64,000 nt of DNA, from positions 62,001-126,000 of the forward strand of contig NZ_CYSG01000007.1 in the NCBI RefSeq assembly GCF_001457775.1. The letters are read 5' to 3'. Position 1 is the stretch's first letter. Each line of letters begins with the position of its first letter. The notes under the pieces are model-generated. The model did no database searches. It saw only the letters and a program-made list of their open reading frames with translations, and had not been told where the DNA came from. This document shows, in pieces, positions 42,346-51,830 of this stretch. The translations under genes were made by a program, and so were the position numbers. This DNA is from Phaeobacter sp. CECT 5382. GTDB taxonomy: Bacteria; Pseudomonadota; Alphaproteobacteria; Rhodobacterales; Rhodobacteraceae.

Positions 42346-42639
42346 ATGATCATATGTCACTGCACCCAGATCACTGATCACGATATCCACGCGGCAATCG
42401 ACTGGATGCGAAACGCGGACCCCGAAACCATCATTACTCCGGGCAAGATCTACCACGCCTTGGGCAAAGCGGCGGATTGTGGCGGCTGCATGCCACTGTT
42501 CCTCGACACGATGCGTTCCAATGATAAGATGGAGGTTCCGGCACAGTTGCGAAACATGCGCCGCAGAACAACTCAGGAGAGCACCTATGAAGGGCGACCC
42601 CAAAGTCATCGACTACCTCAACAAAGCGCTGCGTCATGA
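42346..42639 (+). CDS. bfd: Bacterioferritin-associated ferredoxin
   Basis: A 97-residue protein with the Bfd [2Fe-2S] ligand set C4-x-C6 and C45-x2-C48 (MIICHC... and ADCGGCMP). Bfd docks on bacterioferritin and supplies electrons to release stored iron. The conserved part ends by about residue 65; the rest reads through into the start of bfr, overlapping it by 53 bases in another frame, which makes the protein longer than usual. It is the first gene after the paired iron-box element. Confidence 0.87.
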   Translation: MIICHCTQITDHDIHAAIDWMRNADPETIITPGKIYHALGKAADCGGCMPLFLDTMRSNDKMEVPAQLRNMRRRTTQESTYEGRPQSHRLPQQSAAS

Positions 42640-43075
42640 ACTGACTGCAGTCAGCCAGTACTGGCTCCACTACCGTCTGCAAGACGATTGGGGGCTGGGC
42701 AGCATGGCCAAGAAAAGTCGCGAAGAAAGCATCGAAGAGATGCAGCATGCGGACGATCTGATCGAGCGGATCCTGTTTCTGGGCGGCCATCCAAATCTGC
42801 AAAAGCTGGACCCGCTGCGCATCGGCCAGACCCCTAAGGAAACTTTGGAATGTGACCTCGCCGCCGAAGAAAGTGCGCGCGCACTCTACAAAGAAGCCCG
42901 CGATGTCTGCAACGATGCGGGCGATTACGTGACGATGAAACTGTTCGAGACGTTGATGGCCGATGAAGAAGGGCATATCGACTTCCTCGAAACCCAACTT
43001 GACCTCCACGACCGGATTGGTGCCGAAAAATATGCACAACTCAACGCCACCAAGATGGAAGCGGCCGAAGAGTAA
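42587..43075 (+). CDS. bfr: Bacterioferritin
   Basis: A 162-residue haem-containing ferritin storing iron as a 24-mer. The ferroxidase ligands E18, E51 and H54 and the haem ligand M52 are visible ([10 protein letters not shown] near 17-26; [16 protein letters not shown] at 50-65), with the E-x-x-H of the last site in [12 protein letters not shown] 42587 has CAGGAGA six bases upstream and lies inside the bfd frame. The following DUF1111 gene starts inside bfr. Confidence 0.95.
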   Translation: MKGDPKVIDYLNKALRHELTAVSQYWLHYRLQDDWGLGSMAKKSREESIEEMQHADDLIERILFLGGHPNLQKLDPLRIGQTPKETLECDLAAEESARALYKEARDVCNDAGDYVTMKLFETLMADEEGHIDFLETQLDLHDRIGAEKYAQLNATKMEAAEE

Positions 43076-44594
43076 CCTTTTTCTGGCTGCCGCCTTTGCG
43101 GCAGTCACACCCGCAGCGGCACTCGACCTGACCAGCCTGTCGCTTGGTGATCCGCACCTGAACACCCTGCCCCGCAGCACCGCGGAACTAAACCGCATCG
43201 CCAAGGTGACCGCGCCGACTAGGGATTTCACCGGGCCCGAAGCCTTTGAGATGAACCCGGCCGGCAGTGCCACCGTGCGCGCCCTTGATGATGAAGAGGC
43301 CTTCTCGCAGCACGCAGCCAACCTGTCGTTTGAGCAGGAGCTGGAATTCAAGCTCGGCAATGGGTTGTTCAAAAAGATCTGGGTGTTTTCTCCTGCGTCG
43401 ACCCGCGCATCAGACGGGCTGGGGCCGCTGTACAACGCCCGCTCCTGCCAGCGCTGCCATATCAAAGATGGCCGGGGCGAGGTACCAGAAGATCCCGACT
43501 ACCGCTCTGCTTCGATGTTTCTACGCATCTCCATTCCAGCCACTCCACCGCTAAACCTTCAGACCGTCAACGACTATATCGGCACGGCCCCCGATCCCAA
43601 TTATGGCGGCCAGCTGCAGGACTTTTCGCCGCCGGGACTGACACCGGAATACCGGCTGCACGTCAGCTATACTCCGCGTAAGATCTCGCTTGCCGGTGAG
43701 GAAAGCGTCACACTGCGCGTGCCGAGCTATACCGCCGCTGAACTGGGTTATGGGCCCTTGCACCCCGATGCGATGCTGTCACCACGGCTTGCCCCACCGA
43801 TGATCGGTCTGGGACTGCTGGAGGCGATATCCAGCGCTGACATCCTTGCCAATGTGGACGAAACAGACCGCGACGGTGACGGAATTTCTGGACGCGCCAA
43901 CCTGACCTGGTCCCGTGAATTCAACCAGATCATGCTGGGCCGTTTTGGCCACAAGGCAGGTATGCCGACACTGCATGAGCAATCTGCTGCGGCTTTTTCC
44001 GGCGACATCGGCATTTCAACCCCGCTGTTTCCCGCCGCCGCTGGTGACTGCACCGAGGCCCAGACTGACTGCCTTGCTGCACCACACGGAGACCGCGATA
44101 CTCGCGGCACTGAGATTGACCAGGCCAATATGGATCTGGTGACCTTTTATGCCCGCAATCTGGCCGTGCCCGCCCGGCGCGACGTCGCAGACCCAGAGGT
44201 GCTGCGCGGCAAGGCCGTGTTTTATGACAGTGGCTGCACCAGCTGCCACACACCGAAATTTGTGACCCAGCGCCTGGCAGATCGCCCCGAAAACAGCTTT
44301 CAGCTGATCTGGCCCTATAGCGATCTGTTGCTGCACGACATGGGCGCAGGTCTCGCTGACAATCGCCCCGAAGGACGCGCCACCGGGCAGGAATGGCGCA
44401 CACCGCCGCTCTGGGGGATTGGCCTGACCCAACAGGTAAACCCCCGTGCCACCTATCTGCACGATGGCCGCGCCCGCAGCCTGATCGAGGCGGTGCTTTG
44501 GCATGGTGGCGAAGCCCAGGCCGCCCGCGACACAGTCGTCCAGCTCGCCCCTTCTGACCGAAATGCCCTCATTCGTTTTCTGGAAAGCCTTTGA
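43032..44594 (+). CDS. DUF1111 dihaem cytochrome c peroxidase-like protein (thiol oxidoreductase-like)
   Basis: A 520-residue periplasmic protein with two c-type haem motifs, C139-Q-R-C142-H143 and C402-T-S-C405-H406, plus the family pattern [12 protein letters not shown] and a C-terminal [10 protein letters not shown][11 protein letters not shown]. DUF1111 genes accompany imelysins in iron loci; a redox role toward iron is suspected but unproven. ATG 43032 gives a basic n-region and hydrophobic signal segment ([15 protein letters not shown]) and overlaps bfr by 44 bases; other in-frame starts lie further upstream inside bfr. Confidence 0.83.
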   Translation: MHNSTPPRWKRPKSNLFLAAAFAAVTPAAALDLTSLSLGDPHLNTLPRSTAELNRIAKVTAPTRDFTGPEAFEMNPAGSATVRALDDEEAFSQHAANLSFEQELEFKLGNGLFKKIWVFSPASTRASDGLGPLYNARSCQRCHIKDGRGEVPEDPDYRSASMFLRISIPATPPLNLQTVNDYIGTAPDPNYGGQLQDFSPPGLTPEYRLHVSYTPRKISLAGEESVTLRVPSYTAAELGYGPLHPDAMLSPRLAPPMIGLGLLEAISSADILANVDETDRDGDGISGRANLTWSREFNQIMLGRFGHKAGMPTLHEQSAAAFSGDIGISTPLFPAAAGDCTEAQTDCLAAPHGDRDTRGTEIDQANMDLVTFYARNLAVPARRDVADPEVLRGKAVFYDSGCTSCHTPKFVTQRLADRPENSFQLIWPYSDLLLHDMGAGLADNRPEGRATGQEWRTPPLWGIGLTQQVNPRATYLHDGRARSLIEAVLWHGGEAQAARDTVVQLAPSDRNALIRFLESL

Positions 44595-44595
44595 C

Positions 44596-45600
44596 GTGAA
44601 AAACTATATTTTGATCCTGACCACCCTCGCCAGCCTGACCGCAGCCCCTTTGCAGGCCAGTATGGTAGACGAGGTTCTCGATGACCAAATCCTGCCCGGC
44701 ATGCAGACCCTTGCTGAAATGAGCGATGATCTGGCCCAGACAAGCCAAACCGCCTGCCAGGCAGGTGATGCCAGGTTGCAAAACGCCTTTGGCGCCGCCT
44801 TTGATGCTTGGATCCGAGTCAGCCATCTGCGGTTTGGCCCGACCGAAACCAACAACCGTGCCTTTGCGCTGTCTTTCTGGCCTGACAGCCGCGGCAAAAT
44901 CCCCAAAACGCTAGCAGCAACCCTTAGTCGTGAGGACACCTCCCTGCTGCCCCCCGAAGCCTTTGCCCAAACCTCGATCGCCGGACGCGGCTTTTATGCA
45001 CTGGAATACTTGCTTTTTGATCCGGTGCTGACAGCCGAACCCGAGACCCCGTTCAAATGCCAACTGATACAGGCCGTCTCGCAGGATATCGCACTGACAT
45101 CCGCCGCGATCCAGGCCGACTGGGAGCAAACCTATGCCAACCAGATGCGTGAGGCGGATGGGCGCTACAGTGACGAGAGCGAGGTCAAACAGGAACTTTT
45201 CAAATCCCTGAACACCGGGCTGCAGATGCTGTCTGACATGCGTCTGGGCCGCCCATTGGGCAGTTTTGATGCGCCCCGCCCCAAACGGGCCGAGGCCTGG
45301 CGGTCTGGCCGCAGCCAGCACCATATTGTTCTGGCGCTGCAATCCCTGCATCCGCTGGCCGTGGCACTGGCCGATGGGGATCAACCCCTGATCGACGCGC
45401 TGGATGCGGCGTTTGAGAAACCAATCACCCGCGCCCTACGCCTTGACGACCCCAGCCTCGCCGGTGTGGCAGATCCCGCCAAACGGTTTCGCATCGAGGC
45501 CCTGCAACAAGAGATCCGCGACCTGAAACTGCTTGTCGAAAGCGATCTGGGGCCATCTCTGGGTGTGCAGGCAGGGTTCAACTCACTGGATGGCGATTGA
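44596..45600 (+). CDS. Second imelysin family protein
   Basis: A 334-residue secreted protein (signal peptide MKNYILILTTLASLTAAPLQA). The start is GTG, one base after the DUF1111 stop, with GGAAAG eight bases upstream; an ATG at 44563 would give no signal peptide. The imelysin fold motif reads G132-F-Y134-A-L-E137: the His of the GxHxxE signature found in the first imelysin of this window is replaced by Tyr. Location between DUF1111 and DUF1513 is the common arrangement for this branch. Confidence 0.85.
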   Translation: MKNYILILTTLASLTAAPLQASMVDEVLDDQILPGMQTLAEMSDDLAQTSQTACQAGDARLQNAFGAAFDAWIRVSHLRFGPTETNNRAFALSFWPDSRGKIPKTLAATLSREDTSLLPPEAFAQTSIAGRGFYALEYLLFDPVLTAEPETPFKCQLIQAVSQDIALTSAAIQADWEQTYANQMREADGRYSDESEVKQELFKSLNTGLQMLSDMRLGRPLGSFDAPRPKRAEAWRSGRSQHHIVLALQSLHPLAVALADGDQPLIDALDAAFEKPITRALRLDDPSLAGVADPAKRFRIEALQQEIRDLKLLVESDLGPSLGVQAGFNSLDGD

Positions 45601-45636
45601 GCCTTTCTGAACCAAGAGTAAGAAAGGCTGGGCACT

Positions 45637-46722
45637 ATGACCTCACGACGTGGATTTCTCGCAGGGCTTCTGGCCAGCGGTCTGGCACCACAGGCCAGCT
45701 GGGCGGACCTTGGCGCGCCCGCATTTCTGTCGGCCGCGCGCGCACCGGACGGCCGGTACCTGCTGGCCGGGCTTTCATATCAGGGCGATATCCGCTTCAC
45801 CTGCCCCCTGCCCGGCCGCGGCCATGCTGCCGCCGCCCACCCCAATCGCCCCGAAGCTATAGCCTTTGCCCGTCGCCCAGGGCGCTTTGCCGAGGTCATA
45901 GACTGCCTCAGCGGAGCAACTCTGGCGCAGCTTCAACCACCAGCTAGCCATCACTTCTATGGCCACGGCTGCTTCACCCCTGACGGAAAACGGCTGTTCA
46001 CCACAGAGAATGATTTTGAAAATTCCCGTGGAGTGATTGGCGTCTGGCAAGTCGGAGCCTCCTACCAACGCATTGGCAGCTTCAGTTCAGGTGGCATTGG
46101 CCCCCATGATCTGATGCTGCGCCAGACGGATAGTTCAGTGGCACTGGTCGTTGCCAATGGCGGCATCGAGACACATCCTGACAGTGGTCGCGCCAAACTG
46201 AACATCCCCGACATGCGCCCAAATCTAAGCCTGCTATCGCTGGATGGCACCATGCAAGACCAGATGCAGCTGGGCTCCGACCTGCGGATGAACTCAATCC
46301 GTCACCTCGCCTTGGCAGCGGATGGAACCATTGGGTTTGCCATGCAATGGCAGGGCGACCAGGGGAGCGATCTGCCCATTGTCGGACTTTACAGCCCCGG
46401 CAATGCTCCACGTCTGATGGCACAAGAGGATCCCCGCCTGCGCCATCTGAACGGCTATGGCGGCTCGCTCGCCTTTGCGGATCAAGGTCGGCAGATCGCG
46501 GTCACCTCTCCACGCGGTGGCGTGGTGCAGGTGATGAACACCGGCAACGGCACAATTGTGAATGAACACCCCCTGACTGATGTCTGCGGTCTGGCCACAA
46601 CGGACAAGGGACTGGTTGCCAGCACCGGAACCGGACAGCTGATATCGATCGCTACAGGTCAGGCCCGCCGCCTGCAGAGCCACGGCTTGGCCTGGGATAA
46701 CCACCTGATACCGCTGATCTAG
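45637..46722 (+). CDS. DUF1513 beta-propeller-like protein with Tat signal
   Basis: A 361-residue protein beginning with a twin-arginine signal (TSRRGFLAGLLASG) that ends near SWA, so it is likely exported folded. The rest shows repeated strand units with FTPDGKRLFTTENDFE and GIGPHDLML, matching DUF1513, the usual last gene of DUF1111/imelysin operons. Molecular function is unknown; periplasmic iron handling is implied by the operon. It follows the second imelysin by 36 bases. Confidence 0.85.
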   Translation: MTSRRGFLAGLLASGLAPQASWADLGAPAFLSAARAPDGRYLLAGLSYQGDIRFTCPLPGRGHAAAAHPNRPEAIAFARRPGRFAEVIDCLSGATLAQLQPPASHHFYGHGCFTPDGKRLFTTENDFENSRGVIGVWQVGASYQRIGSFSSGGIGPHDLMLRQTDSSVALVVANGGIETHPDSGRAKLNIPDMRPNLSLLSLDGTMQDQMQLGSDLRMNSIRHLALAADGTIGFAMQWQGDQGSDLPIVGLYSPGNAPRLMAQEDPRLRHLNGYGGSLAFADQGRQIAVTSPRGGVVQVMNTGNGTIVNEHPLTDVCGLATTDKGLVASTGTGQLISIATGQARRLQSHGLAWDNHLIPLI

Positions 46723-46823
46723 GCTCTGTCAGGGCTCTGTCAGGGCTCAATCCCACAACACTGGACATTCGCAACTCCAAAGGGCGCAGCCTTCGCTGTG
46801 CCCTTTTCACATTTCACAATTAT

Positions 46824-46878
46824 CGAAAGCATAACGAAAGAATTCGAAATCAAAGATGACAATTCGAAGAAATTCGAA
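46824..46878. promoter_or_regulatory. Helically phased CGAA repeats, probable GlpR operator region
   Basis: CGAA occurs at 46824, 46835, 46845, 46865 and 46875, i.e. at spacings of 11, 10, 20 and 10 bases, the last three as ATTCGAA. All lie on one face of the helix, 30-80 bases before the glpR start. This suits cooperative binding by the DeoR-family regulator encoded just downstream. Confidence 0.55.
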
Positions 46879-46906
46879 TAGAGCTGCTCGGCGAAAGGAC
46901 CACACA

Positions 46907-47704
46907 ATGGATTCCACGACGCGTCAAAGCGCCATTCTCGAACAGCTGAACACACAGGACCGGGTCGAGGTAGAAGAGCTCGCAAACCTATTTGGCGTCT
47001 CGTTGCAAACCGTGCGCGCTGACCTGCGGGATCTGTCCGCGCGCGGGGCACTGTCGCGCGTGCATGGCGGGGCTGTTCGGGTGAGTTCAGCCGCCAATCG
47101 TGCCTATGCGGATCGGCGGCGCCAAAATGCTGCGGCGAAACAGGCCATGGCGGCAATGGTGGCGGATCTGATCCCTGACAATTGCTCGCTCGCGCTCAAT
47201 ATCGGCACCTCCACCGAACAGGTCGCACGGGCTTTATCCGGGCATCGCGGCCTCACTGTACTTTCCAACAATATTAACATTATCAATATAATGATGGGTG
47301 GTGAAGCCAAGGAGTTGATCCTGGCAGGCGGCACCGTCAGGCAAAGTGACGGGGCCATTGTCGGCGAAGACGCGGTGGAATTCATTTCGCGATACAAAGT
47401 CGATTTTGCCATAATCGGCGCCTCGGCCTTGGATGCAGACGGTGCAGTTCTGGACCATGACGCCCGTGAAGTTTCTGTGGCGCGCGCCATTGTGAAAAAT
47501 GCCCGCACGCGAGTTCTGATTTGTGATGGCAGCAAGTTCGCCCTCTCCGCACCTGTGCGTATTTGTGACCTCTCGGATCTTGATGTCGTGGTCACAGATC
47601 GCGCGCCCCCTGCCGAATTCATCAAGGCGGCCCGCGTCGCAAACACCCGTATCCTCAGCACCGCAGATCGCACCGACACAAACGAAAGTCGCGAAAATGA
47701 ATGA
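46907..47704 (+). CDS. glpR: DeoR-family regulator, GlpR-like
   Basis: A 265-residue repressor-type regulator. The N-terminal helix-turn-helix (VEVEELANLFGVSLQTVRADLRDL) is followed by the DeoR C-terminal sensor domain with its phosphosugar-binding pattern (NIGTSTEQVA, then VGEDAVEFISRYKVDFAIIGASAL). The 3' end overlaps the glpD start by eight bases (ATGAATGA), so it is named GlpR, sensing glycerol 3-phosphate, by context. AAAGGA precedes ATG 46907. Confidence 0.9.
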   Translation: MDSTTRQSAILEQLNTQDRVEVEELANLFGVSLQTVRADLRDLSARGALSRVHGGAVRVSSAANRAYADRRRQNAAAKQAMAAMVADLIPDNCSLALNIGTSTEQVARALSGHRGLTVLSNNINIINIMMGGEAKELILAGGTVRQSDGAIVGEDAVEFISRYKVDFAIIGASALDADGAVLDHDAREVSVARAIVKNARTRVLICDGSKFALSAPVRICDLSDLDVVVTDRAPPAEFIKAARVANTRILSTADRTDTNESRENE

Positions 47705-49274
47705 CCCCAAAATTACCGACCTCTTTATCATCGGCGGCGGCATCAATGGCTGTGGCATCGCCCGCGATGCGGCTGGACGCGGATTGTCGGTCACCCTGGC
47801 CGAAATGAATGACCTCGCCTCGGCCACCTCCTCTGCGTCGACCAAGCTGTTTCATGGCGGGCTGCGCTATCTGGAGTATTTTGAGTTCCGCTTGGTGCGT
47901 GAGGCCCTGATTGAACGCGAAGTGCTGCTGCGCGCCATGCCGCATATCTCCTGGCCGATGCGGTTTGTGCTGCCTTTTCACCGGGACATGAGGTTTGACG
48001 GTGACACGCCTACGTCGAAACTGCTGACCACCTTTATGCCCTGGATGAGGGGACGCCGCCCGGCCTGGCTGATCCGCCTGGGACTATTTCTTTATGACAG
48101 CCTTGGCAAACGCGGCATTTTGCCGGGAACCCGTACCGTTGACCTGACGACGGATCCGGCGGGCAAACCTCTGAAGAACAGATTCAAAAAGGCATTCGAA
48201 TATTCCGACTGCTGGGTTGAAGATGCTCGGCTGGTGGTCCTGAACGCGCGCGACGCCGCAGCGCGCGGCGCCCGCATCATGACCCGCACAGAAGTGCTGA
48301 GCGCCCAGCGCAAGGCCGATTACTGGGTCGTCACGGTAAAAGACCACGCCAGCGGTGAGGTCACCGAGCATCACGCGCGAATGCTGGTCAATGCGGGCGG
48401 TCCCTGGGTGGCGAACCTGCTAAGGCAAAAACTGGGACAGAACAGCCGCGAGACGGTACGCCTGGTGCGCGGCAGCCATATCGTGGTGCCAAAACTGTTT
48501 GACCATGGGCGCTGCTACTTTTTCCAGGGGGAAGATGGCCGCATCATCTTTGCCATTCCCTATGAGGAAGATTTCACCCTGATCGGCACCACGGATGCGG
48601 ATCACCCCGATCCGGAAACAGCCCCCCAATGCACACCTGACGAGCAGAAGTATCTGGTCGATTTTGCCTCGCAATATTTTGAGAAACCACTGAACCAGTC
48701 TGATATTGTCTGGACCTATTCCGGGGTGCGCCCGCTCTATGATGACGGGGCCAGCTCGGCCACGGCAGCGACCCGCGAATACGTGCTGACACTGGATCAA
48801 GCACAGGCACCACTGCTGAATGTTTTTGGCGGCAAGATCACCACCTATCGCAAGCTGGCCGAGGCCGCTTTGGCCAAAATCGGCGCGGCTCTGCCCGGCG
48901 TTTCGGGAAACTGGACCGCAGGTGTCCCCATGCCCGGCGGGGATTTCGCGGTTGAGGATGTGTCAAAGCTGACGGCGAAACTGGCGCGTGACTACCCCTT
49001 CCTGTCGGCCTATGCGACCCGGCGTTTGATTCGCGCCTACGGGCTGGAGGCCTGGGAGGTGCTGGGGGATGCCAAAACCGCGGCCGATCTGGGCGAGGAT
49101 TTTGGCGCCACCATTACCGCGCGGGAACTGGACTGGGTAATTGCCCATGAATGGGTCCGCACGGGTGAAGATTTCTTGTTGCGGCGTACCAAGCTGAACT
49201 TGCGACTGGATGATGCTCAACGCGCAGCGGTGAACAGCTATGTGGCCGGACATGTGGCAGGGCTAGCCGCGTAG
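47697..49274 (+). CDS. glpD: Glycerol-3-phosphate dehydrogenase (FAD, respiratory)
   Basis: A 525-residue membrane-associated flavoenzyme oxidising sn-glycerol 3-phosphate to dihydroxyacetone phosphate with electrons passed to quinone. The FAD motif FIIGGGINGCGIARDA is at the N-terminus, followed by SSASTKLFHGGLRYLE and later GGKITTYRKLAEAAL, with the GlpD C-terminal helical domain. It is coupled to glpR by overlap; no glpK or glpF is adjacent in the window. Confidence 0.96.
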   Translation: MNDPKITDLFIIGGGINGCGIARDAAGRGLSVTLAEMNDLASATSSASTKLFHGGLRYLEYFEFRLVREALIEREVLLRAMPHISWPMRFVLPFHRDMRFDGDTPTSKLLTTFMPWMRGRRPAWLIRLGLFLYDSLGKRGILPGTRTVDLTTDPAGKPLKNRFKKAFEYSDCWVEDARLVVLNARDAAARGARIMTRTEVLSAQRKADYWVVTVKDHASGEVTEHHARMLVNAGGPWVANLLRQKLGQNSRETVRLVRGSHIVVPKLFDHGRCYFFQGEDGRIIFAIPYEEDFTLIGTTDADHPDPETAPQCTPDEQKYLVDFASQYFEKPLNQSDIVWTYSGVRPLYDDGASSATAATREYVLTLDQAQAPLLNVFGGKITTYRKLAEAALAKIGAALPGVSGNWTAGVPMPGGDFAVEDVSKLTAKLARDYPFLSAYATRRLIRAYGLEAWEVLGDAKTAADLGEDFGATITARELDWVIAHEWVRTGEDFLLRRTKLNLRLDDAQRAAVNSYVAGHVAGLAA

Positions 49275-49285
49275 CTGAAAGGGGC

Positions 49286-49305
49286 GCCCGGCCTAATGGC
49301 CGGGC
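49286..49305. terminator. Bidirectional hairpin between glpD and cobO
   Basis: GCCCGGCC (49286-49293), loop TAAT, GGCCGGGC (49298-49305), a perfect eight-base stem centred between two convergent stop codons only 38 bases apart. Confidence 0.65.
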
Positions 49306-49312
49306 AAACCAA

Positions 49313-49948
49313 TTAAAATTCAACGCCCTTTTGCGCTTTTACACCAGCACGGAAAGGGTGCTTGATCTGGCCCATTTCGGTCACCAGATCGGCGATCTCG
49401 ATCAGCTCTTCCTTGGCATTCCGACCGGTTAGCACCACATGGGTCATTGGTGGCTTTTCTTCCACTAGGAACTCCAGCACCTCATCCAGATCCAAGTATT
49501 CATAGCGCAGCGCAATGTTGATCTCGTCGAGCAGCACCATGGTGTTGCGCTCGTCGCGGATCATCTCCTTGGCCTTTTCCCAGCCCTTTTGCGCCGCGGC
49601 AATATCTCGCGCCTTGTCCTGGGTCTCCCAGGTGAAGCCCTCCCCCATGGCATAGAACTGGCACAGATCACTGAAATTCTCTTCGATCAGGGTGCGTTCA
49701 CCGGTCTGCCAGGCGCCCTTGATGAACTGCACCACTGCCGAAGGCATGCCATGGGCAATACAGCGCATGATCATGCCAAAGCCTGAGCTGGATTTGCCCT
49801 TGCCGGGGCCGGTGTGGACGATGATCAGCCCCTTTTCACCATCCTTGGTTTTCATCATGCGGTCACGGGCGGCCTTCTTCTTGGCCATCTTGGAGGCGTG
49901 ACGTGCCGCTTCCTTTTCTGAAATGCCGGTTTCGGACTTCTCACTCAC
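49313..49948 (-). CDS. cobO: Cob(I)yrinic acid a,c-diamide adenosyltransferase
   Basis: A 211-residue CobO/BtuR enzyme that adds the adenosyl group to the cobalt of corrinoids using ATP. The P-loop-like HTGPGKGKSSSGFG lies near residue 45, and MVLLDEINIALRY and the C-terminal KHPFRAGVKAQKGVEF are family signatures. The start is GTG 49948, with AGGAG eight bases upstream. The gene is divergent from the riboswitch-controlled cob operon; no riboswitch is seen on its own strand. Confidence 0.94.
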   Translation of the reverse strand: MSEKSETGISEKEAARHASKMAKKKAARDRMMKTKDGEKGLIIVHTGPGKGKSSSGFGMIMRCIAHGMPSAVVQFIKGAWQTGERTLIEENFSDLCQFYAMGEGFTWETQDKARDIAAAQKGWEKAKEMIRDERNTMVLLDEINIALRYEYLDLDEVLEFLVEEKPPMTHVVLTGRNAKEELIEIADLVTEMGQIKHPFRAGVKAQKGVEF

Positions 49949-50013
49949 GGGGTTCACTCCTGCTGTTTGAGCAAGTCTTGACAAGGAAGGCCCCAATAGC
50001 GCAAGGGGGTTTT

Positions 50014-50224
50014 CGTTGGTTCCTGCAAATTGCAGGCGAAGAGGGAATGTGACAGGCTCGAAAGCGCATAAGCGATCGGGTTTCAAGCACAGCCGCCCCC
50101 GCGACCGTGACCGGAGAGGTCTCTGATGCCACTGGGCCCGTGAGTTTCACGTCCCGGGAAGGCAAGAGTACCGCAAGCAGGCTTCAGGCCTGTTGAGATC
50201 CGCAAGCCGGGAGACCTGCCAACG
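50014..50224 (+). ncRNA. Cobalamin riboswitch
   Basis: The plus strand carries the conserved parts of an adenosylcobalamin riboswitch: GGTTCCTGCAA and GGGAATGTGAC at the 5' side, the B12-box-like GATGCCACTGGGCC, CCCGGGAAGGC, and the 3' signature GCAAGCCGGGAGACCTGCC. The closing stem pairs CGTTGG (50014-50019) with CCAACG (50219-50224). It lies 110 bases before the first gene of the cob operon and should shut it down when B12 is abundant. The spacer to the ATG may hold the expression platform. Confidence 0.92.
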
Positions 50225-50333
50225 AATGAGACAACGGGCGGACGGGGTGTTTCGCGACTGGTTGTGGGAGTGCGAATATGCCTCCCCCTACTGGCCCAGC
50301 CCCGATCCGTCACCACAAAGGACGCGCGCGCTG

Positions 50334-50747
50334 ATGGCTGAAGATATGGCGGATCCCCCTGCCCTGAATACCGCAGAAGTCACCCTGACGATTTGCACCA
50401 CCTGTCGGCGCGAAGACGTTGACCCCGAAGCGACGCGCCCCGGTGCCATCTTAATGGCCGCGCTGGACGAGGCCACTCTGCCCGCCGGTGTCACTGTGCG
50501 CGGTGTTGAATGCCTGTCAGCCTGCAAACGTGGCTGTGCCATGGTGCTGACCGGCGGCGAAAACCGCTGGAGCTACATCTACGGCGATCTTGACCCTGCA
50601 GCCCATGTCGATGACATTCTGGCCGGGGCCGCCGCCTATGCCGCCACGACCGATGGCCTGGTCCCCTGGCGCGAACGCCCGCAGGTGTTTCGCAAACAAT
50701 CCATCGCCCGCATTCCCCCGATCAAACTGCCTTCCAAGGACGAATAA
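50334..50747 (+). CDS. DUF1636 metal-binding-like protein, first gene of the cob operon
   Basis: A 137-residue protein with a CTTC motif (about residues 20-23) and a CLSACKRGC motif (about 63-71), an arrangement like thioredoxin-like [2Fe-2S] ferredoxins. DUF1636 genes are frequent companions of cobalamin genes in Rhodobacterales. A second paralogue lies at the other end of this cluster. It could be an electron donor for a corrin-ring step, such as reduction of cobalt, but this is inference. AAAGGA lies 11 bases before ATG 50334. Confidence 0.8.
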   Translation: MAEDMADPPALNTAEVTLTICTTCRREDVDPEATRPGAILMAALDEATLPAGVTVRGVECLSACKRGCAMVLTGGENRWSYIYGDLDPAAHVDDILAGAAAYAATTDGLVPWRERPQVFRKQSIARIPPIKLPSKDE

Positions 50748-50750
50748 GCC

Positions 50751-51785
50751 ATGAGCGACCTTAACAAAATCCCCGTCACCGTCATCACCGGCTTTCTGGG
50801 TGCGGGTAAAACCACGCTGATCCGCCACCTGATGCAGAACCCGCAGGGCAAACGTCTTGCAGTGCTGGTCAATGAATTTGGCACCGCAGGTGTCGACGGT
50901 GACATCCTGAAATCCTGTGCCGATGAGAACTGCCCGGAAAACAACATCGTTGAGCTGGCCAATGGCTGCATCTGCTGCACCGTAGCGGATGATTTCATCC
51001 CCACCATCGAAGCCCTGATGTCGCTGCCGGAACAGCCAGAACACATCCTGATTGAGACCTCTGGCTTGGCCCTGCCCAAGCCCCTGTTGAAGGCCTTTGA
51101 CTGGCCCGCGATCCGCTCGCGCATCACTGTTGATGGCGTCATTGCCCTGGCAGATGCCGAGGCCGTGGCTTCGGGGCAGTTCGCCCCTGACCTGGCCGCT
51201 GTTGAAGCCCAACGTGAGGCGGATGATAGTCTCGATCACGAAACCCCACTGTCCGAGGTTTTTGAAGATCAAATCTCCTGCGCCGACATCGTTTTGCTAT
51301 CCAAGGCCGATCTGGCTGGCGAAGCAGGACTGGAAGCAGCGCGCAAGGTGATCGAGGCCGAAGCGCCGCGCCAGCTGCCTATCCTGCCGATGAGCGAGGG
51401 CGTGATTGATCCGCGCATTATTCTGGGTCTGAATGCCGCCGCCGAAGACGATCTGGAGGCTCGCCCCAGCCACCACGATGGTCATCACGACCACGAGCAT
51501 GACGATTTTGAAAGCATTGTTGTCGAAATGGGCGAAGTATCCGACCCAGAAGCGCTGCAAAATGCCATCGTGAAACTGGCCCGCGAACGCAATATCCTGC
51601 GTGTCAAAGGCTATGTCGCAGTGGAAGGGAAGCCGATGCGTATGTTGGTTCAGGCCGTCGGCGAACGCCTGCGGGCACAATATGACCAACCCTGGGGTGA
51701 TGCACCGCGTCGCACCCAGCTGGTGGTGATTGCCGAACACGACAATATCGACGGCGCCGCTATTCGCGCCGAACTCGGGGCCTGA
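50751..51785 (+). CDS. cobW: CobW-type G3E GTPase
   Basis: A 344-residue GTPase of the CobW/COG0523 family. The Walker A is GFLGAGKTT (residues 14-22), the metal motif C73-I-C75-C76 follows, and there is a His/Asp-rich metal-binding stretch HHDGHHDHEHDD near 240-252. CobW proteins are thought to deliver Co(II) for the cobaltochelatase CobNST. It starts three bases after the DUF1636 gene, under riboswitch control. Confidence 0.94.
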   Translation: MSDLNKIPVTVITGFLGAGKTTLIRHLMQNPQGKRLAVLVNEFGTAGVDGDILKSCADENCPENNIVELANGCICCTVADDFIPTIEALMSLPEQPEHILIETSGLALPKPLLKAFDWPAIRSRITVDGVIALADAEAVASGQFAPDLAAVEAQREADDSLDHETPLSEVFEDQISCADIVLLSKADLAGEAGLEAARKVIEAEAPRQLPILPMSEGVIDPRIILGLNAAAEDDLEARPSHHDGHHDHEHDDFESIVVEMGEVSDPEALQNAIVKLARERNILRVKGYVAVEGKPMRMLVQAVGERLRAQYDQPWGDAPRRTQLVVIAEHDNIDGAAIRAELGA

Positions 51786-51830
51786 ACGCCATGGCTCTGC
51801 GCCCGACATGCCAATCTCTCATGCGGAAAG

